A stretch of 64,000 nucleotides of DNA from Clostridiaceae bacterium. GTDB taxonomy: Bacteria > Bacillota > Clostridia > Acetivibrionales > DUMC01. This document shows positions 55,130 through 62,689 of this stretch, piece by piece. The stretch spans positions 24,382-88,381 of the forward strand of contig DUMC01000135.1 in assembly GCA_012840075.1 (NCBI GenBank), in the 5' to 3' direction. Numbering within the stretch: the first letter of the stretch is position 1; every line of letters starts with the position of its first letter. The translations under genes were made by a program, and so were the position numbers. Under the pieces are notes generated by a model. That model was not told the DNA's origin. It did no database searches and saw nothing but the letters and a program-made list of their open reading frames with translations.

Positions 55130-56095
55130 TTACTCCTTTCTTCCTTCTTTGGTAGAAATCTGGATTTCGTTTCTTTTTCCGTTTTGTTTTATCACAGGAG
55201 ACGGTTGGGCATTGTATACAATTGAGTATGGAGGTACCGAATGGGTAAGCCATACATTTCCTCCGATTATTGAATCATGGCCGATAACAGTGTCTCCCCC
55301 CAGAATTGTTGCACCTGCATAAATTATTACATTGTCTTCGATATCAGGATGTCTTTTAACACCTTTTACGGGATTACCGTCTTTGTCCAACTGAAAGCTT
55401 TTAGCTCCCAAGGTTACTCCTTGATATATTTTTACATTATTCCCTATTCTGCAAGTTTCACCTATAACAACACCGGTTCCATGATCTATGAAAAAGCTTT
55501 CACCTATTGTAGCTCCGGGATGTATGTCAATTCCCGTTCGCTGGTGTGCATACTCCGTCATTACCCTGGGTATAATCGGAACCCTATGCTTGTATAAAAC
55601 ATGTGCTATCCTATAAATACTTATAGCATCTATTGAAGGATAACTTAAAATTATCTCTTCCATTGAAAGGGCAGCAGGATCACCGTTGTAAGCAGCAACA
55701 ATATCTTTATGTAATTTTTCCCTTATTTCAGGCAATTTTTTCAAAAGGTCTATGGTAATCTCATTAGCCCTATCCCTGCATTCCGTGCAGTTGCTGTTTT
55801 TCTTTATTTCGTCCTCGCAGAGATCTTTGAGGCACCTTTCTATTAAACTGCTAAGCTCCAAAGCGGCCCTGCGCAGATTATTCCCAATTATTACACCCAT
55901 CCTGGACTGATTAATAGGAGTTTTTTCATAAACACCAGGAAAAAGGGCTGAGCGTAAATCGTTAATAATCTCATATACTTTCTCTTTTCCCGCAAGTCCT
56001 ATTATTTTTTCATTTGATATATATTTTTTATTTATCTCTTCTAGAGCTTTTGAAACTTTTGGCATTTCATTATCAAGCCACAAATTAAGTTTCAT
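55130..56095 (-). CDS. cysE: Serine O-acetyltransferase (EpsC/CysE type)
   Basis: A 321-residue protein. The left-handed beta-helix with ARVMTEYAHQRTGIDIHPGATIGESFFIDHGTGVVIGETCRIGNNVKIYQGVTLGAKS holds the catalytic histidine/Asp pair. The N-terminal helical half is longer than in enteric CysE, as in the EpsC subgroup. It makes O-acetylserine for cysteine, and precedes cysS by 6 nt, linking cysteine supply to its charging. Confidence 0.94.
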   Translation of the reverse strand: MKLNLWLDNEMPKVSKALEEINKKYISNEKIIGLAGKEKVYEIINDLRSALFPGVYEKTPINQSRMGVIIGNNLRRAALELSSLIERCLKDLCEDEIKKNSNCTECRDRANEITIDLLKKLPEIREKLHKDIVAAYNGDPAALSMEEIILSYPSIDAISIYRIAHVLYKHRVPIIPRVMTEYAHQRTGIDIHPGATIGESFFIDHGTGVVIGETCRIGNNVKIYQGVTLGAKSFQLDKDGNPVKGVKRHPDIEDNVIIYAGATILGGDTVIGHDSIIGGNVWLTHSVPPYSIVYNAQPSPVIKQNGKRNEIQISTKEGRKE

Positions 56096-56234
56096 AAGCT
56101 TACCTCCCTTTATCCCTTATAAACATTAAACCAAATTTATTACTATTTTACCATAGTCAATATTATTTTGCTGAATAAATAATAAAATATTATTCAATAA
56201 TAGTAATAAGCCAAAATAGAAAGGACGTGAAACT

Positions 56235-56609
56235 ATGGAAAACCAACAATATGAAAATACACAACAAGTTGGTGGGTTTAGTATTGCACACTTTATAATA
56301 AGATTTATAGTTGGAGCTGTAATTTTAGGTATTACAGCAGCACTCACTCCAGGTTTTACAATTGAAGGAATATGGCCTCTGCTTTTAGGTGCATTGGTTT
56401 TAGCTATCCTCGACTATGTTGTCCTTAGAATTTTAGGCGTTAATGCCACGCCTTTTGGCAGAGGGTTAACAGGTTTTATTCTAGCTGCTGTGATTATTTA
56501 TGTAACGCAGTTTTTCGTTGAAGGATACAACGTTACAATTTGGGGTGCACTCATCGGTGCATTAATATACGGTTTAGTTGATTTAATTATACCGGGCAGA
56601 GCGATGTAG
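56235..56609 (+). CDS. Small four-helix membrane protein, phage holin 4_2 superfamily-like
   Basis: A 124-residue protein with four hydrophobic segments. FIIRFIVGAVILGITAALTPGFTIEG and VTIWGALIGALIYGLVDLIIPG resemble the DUF/phage-holin_4_2 group, common in Firmicutes chromosomes and not linked to a phage here. SD AAAGGA precedes the ATG; a strong terminator follows. Role unknown. Confidence 0.78.
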   Translation: MENQQYENTQQVGGFSIAHFIIRFIVGAVILGITAALTPGFTIEGIWPLLLGALVLAILDYVVLRILGVNATPFGRGLTGFILAAVIIYVTQFFVEGYNVTIWGALIGALIYGLVDLIIPGRAM

Positions 56610-56704
56610 AAATACAATTATACTAAGTAACGTGATACAATAACAAAACAAAATTTTTCATTACTTAATTGAAAAATTTTAAGAATGTGGTCTAAGAATT
56701 TAGA

Positions 56705-56742
56705 AAAGCTGCTACTTAACTATTATTAAGTAGCAGCTTTTT
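56705..56742 (+). terminator. Strong intrinsic terminator
   Basis: AAAGCTGCTACTTAA (56705-56719) pairs perfectly with TTAAGTAGCAGCTTT (56726-56740), followed by TTTTT. An AAAA stretch on the left makes it usable on both strands, but genes here converge. Confidence 0.9.
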
Positions 56743-56851
56743 ACCTTTCTCCTAGAGATTTTTCTTCTTAGAGATTTATTTACATTTATTCACAGGTTAC
56801 ATATATCTTCCTGAGCTTTCAGTCTTCATTTATATTCCTTTGTCTTTCAGC

Positions 56852-57778
56852 TTACTCCATTGCTTTTCTCAGCATTTCCTCTTCTTCCTCTAGAGCCCTT
56901 GGAAAATCAAATTTTTGCGGTGGGAAGAATTCATCAACAGGGAAATCAATGCTGTCAAACAATTCGCAAGGATCCTCATCAGTTGCCGATACGCATTGTT
57001 TAGAAGGAACACAGAAGTCGAATGCAGGTACTAACAACTGAACATTTCTTACCAGTTTGATTATTGAGAATAAACCTATAGTTGCAACAACTCTGCGAGT
57101 CGGGAATGTTCTGTCTTCTGCACCTTCAACATCGGCAATTTCACTGTCGTCAAAATTGTCAACTTCCAGAGATTCAACAACTCCTCTGGGCAATTGATCA
57201 AAGCAGCTGTCATCAAAGAACTTATCCATTATATCCTGGATTCTTGCATTCAAGCAGATGGGCTCAGCAACCTCTATTTTTGCAACAGGCTGATTATCTT
57301 GCTGCAAGGCAGATCTTATTTGATCGCTGTCACTATCGCTTCTAAACCTCGATTTAAATATCTTTATGTTACCTTCGGATCCAAAGAGTATAACTTTTTT
57401 ATCAAAGAGAACTATTCCCGGAACAGTAACTATCCTGGTTCCGCTTCTGAGCCTGGAGACGAAGAAGTCGAGGGTAACCTTAATAAAGAATTTTACATCT
57501 ACGGTGAAAAATCCACGCTTAAATGGTACCGGCTCCACATCTGCATATACATCAACTACTTCGGCTTTTCTGCACTTAACATTAATTGAATTATTAATTA
57601 TTCTCTGCACTCTTTCAGGATACCTGAACAAAACCCTCTGGTCTCTTATGCAATCTTTTTCCTTGCAGGAATCATAGACTTTTTCTACCTGTATGCAAAC
57701 TGCCTCTTTTATCTTGGCAATATCCTTGTCGCATATCAAACCGGATACTATCCTGTCGTTGTTGTTGTCAAAACTCAT
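56852..57778 (-). CDS. Conserved clostridial protein of unknown function
   Basis: A 308-residue soluble protein without signal peptide. The N-terminus DRIVSGLICDKDIAKIKEAVCIQVEKVYDSCKEKDCIRDQRV, with two close cysteines, and the end blocks LFSIIKLVRNVQLLVPAFDFCVPSKQC and CELFDSIDFP seem familiar from uncharacterised proteins of sporulating Clostridia. The middle is beta-rich and appears to be a tandem of two similar halves (IKVTLDFF...GSEGNIKIF). Acidic C-terminus. SD GGAGG is 7 nt before the ATG. A spore-coat or structural role is possible, not shown. Confidence 0.75.
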   Translation of the reverse strand: MSFDNNNDRIVSGLICDKDIAKIKEAVCIQVEKVYDSCKEKDCIRDQRVLFRYPERVQRIINNSINVKCRKAEVVDVYADVEPVPFKRGFFTVDVKFFIKVTLDFFVSRLRSGTRIVTVPGIVLFDKKVILFGSEGNIKIFKSRFRSDSDSDQIRSALQQDNQPVAKIEVAEPICLNARIQDIMDKFFDDSCFDQLPRGVVESLEVDNFDDSEIADVEGAEDRTFPTRRVVATIGLFSIIKLVRNVQLLVPAFDFCVPSKQCVSATDEDPCELFDSIDFPVDEFFPPQKFDFPRALEEEEEMLRKAME

Positions 57779-57932
57779 AACCTAACCTCCTTCATATGAA
57801 ATGTAGATTTTTTATTTCTCATTTCCATAATATGAAGTTATGTGTTTTTGGTGTATATTTTGATATATTTTTTTGAGTATTATTTATGTTTTTTATTTTG
57901 TAATAGGGGGGAGGGGGATTGGCATATAATAA

Positions 57933-58078
57933 GGTAGAGGGACACACCTCTTTGAGGAATGTCCCTCTTTGAAGGGTAGAGGGACACACCTCTTCGAGGA
58001 ATGTCCCTCTTTGAAGGGTAGAGGGACACACCTCTTCGAGGAATGTCCCTCTCTGAAGGGTAGAGGGGCACACCTACG
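57933..58078. repeat. Array of 42-bp tandem palindromic repeats, 3.5 copies
   Basis: Exact period of 42 bp: units at 57933-57974, 57975-58016, 58017-58058 and a partial at 58059-58078. Each holds GAGGGACA...TGTCCCTC around CCTCTTCGAGG, so it would form a two-step hairpin with a TTC loop. Unit 1 differs from unit 2 in one base of that loop. The rest of 57779-58119 is a T/G-rich spacer upstream. Confidence 0.95.
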
Positions 58079-58119
58079 CTCCTTGTGCCGGATTATGTAG
58101 ATAGAATGGTGGTTCGGAT

Positions 58120-59670
58120 ATGTATAGTTCAAATAGCAAATACTTTGTTTTTAAGAAGTCCAATAATAAAATTGTTGCTCTGACATATGGTGAAAAGAGC
58201 GGTATTTGTTTCACAACTCTTACAAAAAAGAATACATGGACTGCTCCGGTATCAGTTGAAAAACAGGCTCGTGATTTTTTCAGTGCATGTATGGATACGA
58301 AGGATGTAATTCATATAATTTATCAGGATTCACATGGAAATATTTTTTATATTCAGATGGATGAAGCTTCAGTATTTTCTTTACCCATGCTTGGCAGTAA
58401 ATATCCTTCCCCGTACAACAAATATTTTAATATTTTAACCGTTAAGAACAATATTCATTGTTTTTACGTGCTGATTCATAATAACAAATACTTGTTAACT
58501 CATCAGGTTATTTCCAATAATGAGGTTAGAAATCCTCAAGCGCTAGGCTATATTAATAAAAACAATTTGCCATATGCAGTTCATTTTAACAGATCAGGAG
58601 ATATTTACATATTCTACCAAAACGGATTGAGTAATGACCTTAATCAGCAGTTTTCTGCTTTTCAGATAGGGTGCAGAAAATATTCATCCATGAACCAGCG
58701 TTGGGAAGAATTTATTCCCATAACCGCGCCTGATTTAGCCCCAAATGCCCAATTAAAGTTTGACTATCCGAGTATAATTATAGATAATGCCGATATCATT
58801 CATATATCATATCAAAAGCTTGTTGCAGACAGATATGAGCTGGTATACCGTCAAAAGCCAATAGGAGAAACAAATTGGTCCACTGAAACCGTGATACATA
58901 CATCTTTAAACCCTTTTGAAAATTCTTCCATCATATGCTTAAATGAAAAAATTATAATTTTCTGGGTTAGAAATGATACAATATATTATTCATATTCGGC
59001 TGATAGAGGAAATAGCTGGAGCAAGCCTAATAGATATAACTTCCCTGTAGGAAGGCAACTTTCTTGCATTTCTTATCAAACTAATGATTTTTATGAAGTT
59101 AACAGAATTATCATGAAGGAGATTCCGGGAAGTTTTATAAACGGACTCAAACTTGCTTTCTGTGATGACGTGTTAAGTGCTGAAACTACAGATACAAGTC
59201 AAGACGGTTATAGAAATATTATTTCGGATAACTTGAAAGCACTCCACAATACTATTGACGAGCTCATAGAAGTAAATAACAATATCAAGACGGATATTAA
59301 AAGGCTGAAACTGTTTAATTCAAATATATTAAAAGAGATAGACAAAATTTATATCAAATTAAATTACCTGGAGAATCAAATCAAACAAAACAGAACGGAG
59401 CAGCCGAGGTTTTTGGATGAAGATTCCTACATGTACAATATGAGTCAAGAAGATAAAACTCTGGATAGAATCGGTATGTACAAAATAAATGCATATGATG
59501 AAACTAATACAAATGATGAAAAAAGTTATGATGAAAAAGCCCATATTCAAGATAAAGCCGGTACTTACAATGAAGCTGATAATATATATCATGAAAATGA
59601 TACATATTATGAAATCGATATGTATGAAAAAACTAACGGAAAATCTGATGAGAATAATGAGCAAGAATAA
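58120..59670 (+). CDS. Large protein with an Asp-box-like beta-propeller region and coiled-coil tail, function unknown
   Basis: A 516-residue protein without signal peptide. Residues 1 to about 340 are beta-rich with repeating blocks (KNNIHCFYVLIHNNKYL, SGDIYIFYQNGL, ADIIHISYQKL) and one Asp-box, SADRGNSW. These suggest a sialidase-like propeller. Residues about 365-420 are a coiled coil (LHNTIDELIEVNNNIKTDIKRLKLFNSNILKEIDKIYIKLN). The last 80 residues are an acidic Tyr/Glu/Asn/Asp low-complexity tail with TYNEADNIYHENDTYYEID-like repeats. Nearby genes are clostridial unknowns; a spore-surface role is a guess. Weak ribosome site. Confidence 0.7.
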   Translation: MYSSNSKYFVFKKSNNKIVALTYGEKSGICFTTLTKKNTWTAPVSVEKQARDFFSACMDTKDVIHIIYQDSHGNIFYIQMDEASVFSLPMLGSKYPSPYNKYFNILTVKNNIHCFYVLIHNNKYLLTHQVISNNEVRNPQALGYINKNNLPYAVHFNRSGDIYIFYQNGLSNDLNQQFSAFQIGCRKYSSMNQRWEEFIPITAPDLAPNAQLKFDYPSIIIDNADIIHISYQKLVADRYELVYRQKPIGETNWSTETVIHTSLNPFENSSIICLNEKIIIFWVRNDTIYYSYSADRGNSWSKPNRYNFPVGRQLSCISYQTNDFYEVNRIIMKEIPGSFINGLKLAFCDDVLSAETTDTSQDGYRNIISDNLKALHNTIDELIEVNNNIKTDIKRLKLFNSNILKEIDKIYIKLNYLENQIKQNRTEQPRFLDEDSYMYNMSQEDKTLDRIGMYKINAYDETNTNDEKSYDEKAHIQDKAGTYNEADNIYHENDTYYEIDMYEKTNGKSDENNEQE

Positions 59671-59693
59671 AGAAAAAGTAAAACAAGCAAAGC

Positions 59694-59994
59694 AAAAAAT
59701 AAACAAAAGGGAAAGCGCTTCTTATGGAAGCAACTTTCCCTCTTATATAAACCCAAAATGGCGTTCCCCTATATTTTGACACCTAGCCTCTGCTAGGTGG
59801 GTGTCCTATTGGGAACTTCAACCTTCCTCCGCCGTTGCACCCGATTTGCACCGGATGTCGGTATTAAATTGAGGCCTGGCATCCATTCCCAAACGCGGAC
59901 TCCCTTTCTCATGGTGTAGGTTCAAAATTATAGGTTCATCCGCTCATTTCAGGCTTTCTTTTCAACACCGGACTTAGTTCCGGTGCTTTTCTGT
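59694..59994 (-). ncRNA. Candidate free-standing structured RNA of about 300 nt
   Basis: Minus strand. A promoter (TTGTTA, 17 nt, TATAAT) at 60029-60001 predicts a start near 59994. The RNA opens with a hairpin CACCGGA/TCCGGTG (59985-59966) and carries long-range GTTCCC/GGGGAAC (59816-59811 with 59769-59763), a perfect 8-bp stem CACCTAGC/GCTAGGTG (59799-59792 with 59787-59780) and GGATG/CATCC (59884-59880 with 59857-59853). It ends in GGGAAAG...CTTTCCC (59740-59709) and TTTTGTTTATTTTTT. No coding frame fits. G+C is clearly above the flanks. I cannot name the family; raiA-type RNA and 6S RNA are the ones to test. Confidence 0.62.
59709..59740 (-). terminator. Terminator of the candidate RNA
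   Basis: Minus strand GGGAAAG (59740-59734) with CTTTCCC (59715-59709), inner stem GCTTC/GAAGC, then a U-rich tract at 59708-59694. On the plus strand the tail is weak (TCTTATAT), so it only doubtfully ends the 58120-59670 gene. Confidence 0.8.
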
Positions 59995-60000
59995 ATGTTT

Positions 60001-60029
60001 ATTATACCATGCTTATTTTAGCTTAACAA
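60001..60029 (-). promoter_or_regulatory. Promoter of the candidate RNA
   Basis: On the minus strand TTGTTA (60029-60024) and a perfect TATAAT (60006-60001) are separated by 17 nt. The transcript would begin 6-8 nt further, directly before the first hairpin. 60030-60173 is AT-rich with no gene. Confidence 0.7.
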
Positions 60030-60173
60030 GAAATCTTTAAATTATTTATTAGCTTCTGAGCACGTATTTTGGCTGCTTTCTCTTCATTTCTTCGAAAATC
60101 AAATATATTCATTCATAGCAGGTGTATATTATGGTTACATAACATTTTTTTGGTTTGCCATAATAATAATTCC

Positions 60174-60434
60174 TTAAGGATATATTTTTTGATATACATT
60201 TTTGTAATGTGCCTTGGTAACCTTGTATATCTCCCTTACAGGAATACCTGCTTTAATACTTTCTTGAATTACAACATCTTTATTTTCACACTTAAATTTT
60301 AAACAATATCCGCAGCTATTTTTAGCTATCTTGCAAGGGGTTGACACAACTTCTGCAGGATAACCTTTGTTTTTTAATATTGTATAAAGGTGCAAAACAT
60401 AGTTACCGGAATCAAGAAGGCTTAAACAATACAT
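60174..60434 (-). CDS. DUF3343 protein (putative Se/S carrier-like)
   Basis: An 86-residue protein: LSLLDSGNYVLHLYTILKNKGYPAEVVSTPCKIAKNSCGYCLKFKCENKDVV. The CGYC motif plus an earlier Cys and a later Cys match DUF3343, whose Pfam description is a putative sulphur/selenium carrier. It stands alone; no selenium gene is near. SD GAGGTGA is 10 nt upstream. Confidence 0.82.
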   Translation of the reverse strand: MYCLSLLDSGNYVLHLYTILKNKGYPAEVVSTPCKIAKNSCGYCLKFKCENKDVVIQESIKAGIPVREIYKVTKAHYKNVYQKIYP

Positions 60435-60555
60435 GTATAAACGTCACCTCAAATATGATAAAATCTTAAAGCTATATTAATATTTTATTTGATATTTCTT
60501 TTAAGGTTACTTTTTATCCTGCTTTATTTTTTCTCGTGTTTAATCCGTGCTTAAT

Positions 60556-61500
60556 TCACTTCCTTGCACCAATTCTATTCTCCCTTGCATAGTAAAAAAG
60601 ATATTGCTGGGCAAAACCTGCAAGTTCGCCAAAATAATCAGCCGCAAACTCTTGAATTTCCTTTAACGACACCTCTCTTTTAAAATATAGCTCTTCCATC
60701 ACTCTTTTCACCCACACATCAGTAGGAAAAACATCATACTTAATCCCGCTGTATAAAAGACAACAGTCAGCCACTTTATCACCTACGCCGGGAAGTTGTT
60801 TTAGTTTTTCCCTTGCATCAAAGGTGCTAAGTTCATATAATTCCAAGGGATTTACCATACCCTCTTCTATCATTTTTGATGTGGAACTGATATATTTGCA
60901 TCTAAAACCTGTTTTGCATTCTGATATTTTTCCCATGTCAGCCTTGGCAAGACTTTGCACGTCAGGAAATGTATAGTGTATTTCATCTCCGAAATATATT
61001 TTTTCACCAAAACGCTCCGATATAGCCGCCACGGCTTTCATTATCATCGGAATCCTATTGTTTGCGGAAATTATAAAAGATATTAATGTCTCCCAAAAAT
61101 CCTGCTTCAGTAGTCTTATTCCGTATCCAAATTCTATCGCCGTTTTCATTATGTCATCTTTCTCAGCAAGTATCCGTTTGATTTCTCCATAATCTCTGCC
61201 GAGATCCAAATAATCATACCAGATGTTAAAGAAATCATCTATACAGGAATTTTTTATATAAAGGGTTCCTGTTTGATTGTTACTTTTATTTGTTATTTCA
61301 TTTTTACCTTGACTTTGTATTTTAAATGAAATATTAACCACTTTTCCTTTGGCAACTCCGGTATAACTTCCGTCCTCTTGTTTATACCAGCGAAAGCATT
61401 GTCCGCATTCGAAGATATGAATGAGATTAAAATCTCTTACATTATCCACGGTAATAGTATTTTCATCTACGCAAGTTATGGTATAACCTTTGTATTCCAA
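60556..61500 (-). CDS. ogg: 8-oxoguanine DNA glycosylase (HhH-GPD family)
   Basis: A 314-residue enzyme. An N-terminal OGG domain (VDNVRDFNLIHIFECGQCFRWYKQEDGSYTGVA) is followed by the HhH-GPD core. The hairpin LPGVGDKVADCCLLYSG contains the catalytic lysine and PTDVWVKRVM the catalytic aspartate. It removes 8-oxoG from DNA and can nick the strand. It is fused in the usual OGG1 order, common in Clostridia. TTG at 61500 follows AAGGAGG at 8 nt. No partner gene. Confidence 0.93.
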   Translation of the reverse strand: MEYKGYTITCVDENTITVDNVRDFNLIHIFECGQCFRWYKQEDGSYTGVAKGKVVNISFKIQSQGKNEITNKSNNQTGTLYIKNSCIDDFFNIWYDYLDLGRDYGEIKRILAEKDDIMKTAIEFGYGIRLLKQDFWETLISFIISANNRIPMIMKAVAAISERFGEKIYFGDEIHYTFPDVQSLAKADMGKISECKTGFRCKYISSTSKMIEEGMVNPLELYELSTFDAREKLKQLPGVGDKVADCCLLYSGIKYDVFPTDVWVKRVMEELYFKREVSLKEIQEFAADYFGELAGFAQQYLFYYARENRIGARK

Positions 61501-61785
61501 TAAGATTTCCTCCTTACTAATCCTAGCTTCATTTCATTATTATTTTATCACTTCTACATTTTACTTCAAATTTTATTTCACCTTTCTTGTACACTACTTC
61601 ACAAATATATGGTATAATTATATTCGTTATATTATAATTTATAGTTAATCCATATTATCGCTTGATTGCATAATTATATAACCGCATAATACTTAATAGA
61701 TATTTTTGCAATTATCTTAAAGATTATATTATAAACAAATATACATATATATAACAAAAATATAAGAAAATAACGGAGAATCGAT

Positions 61786-62676
61786 ATGAAAGAACAAATA
61801 TACACCATACCTGTAACCGATGCTTTTAGGGAAGACAGTGAATGTCCTTTATGCATTCTTGAAAAAAAACTTGAAGAACAGTATTTGGAATATTTTTTAG
61901 GACCTTCACTAATGGAGCCTGATCACAGGATTGAAACAAATAAAAAAGGCTTTTGCAGGAAACATTTTGAGCTGCTTTATAATCGCCAAGAAAACAGGTT
62001 GGGATTAGGTCTTATAATTGATACTCATTTGCAACACCAAAACAGTAAGTTAGAAAAATTATTCGGAAGAAAATTCAGCGCAAAGGCAGATAAAGAATCA
62101 GATGATGAACATGTTAATCATGAGGGACATGTTGAACATGAAGAACAAGTTAAATATGAAGAACGTGCTGAACATGTTGAACGTGTAGAATATAAAGAAC
62201 ATAAGGAAGCTGCATCCTCATTTATTAAGAATATTACCTTTATACTTAAGCCAAAAAGAACAAACAGCGATAATTTCATTGAAACTATTATTGAACATTT
62301 AAAAAGCCTGGAAAAGCAGTGTGTAATATGTGAAAAAATGGACTATACCATGGGACGTTATATGGATGTAATTTTTTATTTGTGGTCCAAGGAAAGTGAT
62401 TTTCGTGACTTGTTCAACAAGAAGAAAGGTTTTTGCCTTGTACATTTTAGGCAGCTTCTGGAAGGTGCCGTAAAATATTTAAACAGTAACAACAGGCAAG
62501 TATTTATTGAGAGCCTTCTTAAAATGCAGCTCGAAAACATGGAAAGAATCCAACGTGAAGTTAATTGGTTTACTGAGAAATTTGATTACCGCAATAAAGA
62601 TGCTCCTTGGGGGAACTCAAGAGATGCCCTGCCAAGAAGCATACAGAAAATATCGGGATATTGCCGCTTAAAGTAA
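61786..62676 (+). CDS. DUF6062-family cysteine/histidine-rich protein
   Basis: A 296-residue protein with two similar halves, each with a C-x-x-C then a GFCxxHF motif: ECPLCILE and KKGFCRKHFELL, then QCVICEKM and KKGFCLVHFRQL. This spacing suggests two zinc sites. Between them (about residues 108-145) lies a His/Glu/Val zig-zag repeat (VEHEEQVKYEERAEHVERVEYKEHKE) that looks like slippage of a GAACAT unit. Function unknown. SD GGAG is 7 nt upstream; 285 bp AT-rich spacer before it. Confidence 0.82.
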   Translation: MKEQIYTIPVTDAFREDSECPLCILEKKLEEQYLEYFLGPSLMEPDHRIETNKKGFCRKHFELLYNRQENRLGLGLIIDTHLQHQNSKLEKLFGRKFSAKADKESDDEHVNHEGHVEHEEQVKYEERAEHVERVEYKEHKEAASSFIKNITFILKPKRTNSDNFIETIIEHLKSLEKQCVICEKMDYTMGRYMDVIFYLWSKESDFRDLFNKKKGFCLVHFRQLLEGAVKYLNSNNRQVFIESLLKMQLENMERIQREVNWFTEKFDYRNKDAPWGNSRDALPRSIQKISGYCRLK

Positions 62677-62689
62677 AATCATTATTGGT

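Noticed and set aside
55124..56234. T-box leader for cysE or cysS
   Set aside because: No AGGGTGGTACCGCG-type sequence or long leader is present; cysS starts 6 nt after cysE.
56235..56609. Prophage remnant, because the product resembles a phage holin superfamily
   Set aside because: No other phage gene is nearby, and such small membrane proteins are common chromosomal genes in Firmicutes.
57819..58132. Three overlapping minus-strand reading frames with a repeated CPSTLQRGTF-like or PLPFREGHSS-like protein
   Set aside because: They are translations of the 42-bp palindromic DNA repeat (42 is a multiple of 3, so all frames stay open). No ribosome site or family match.
59820..59870. Cobalamin-riboswitch-like string TCCGGTGCAAATC on the minus strand
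   Set aside because: The B12 box (GCCACTG) and the other conserved segments are missing, and no cobalamin gene lies downstream; treated as part of the candidate RNA.
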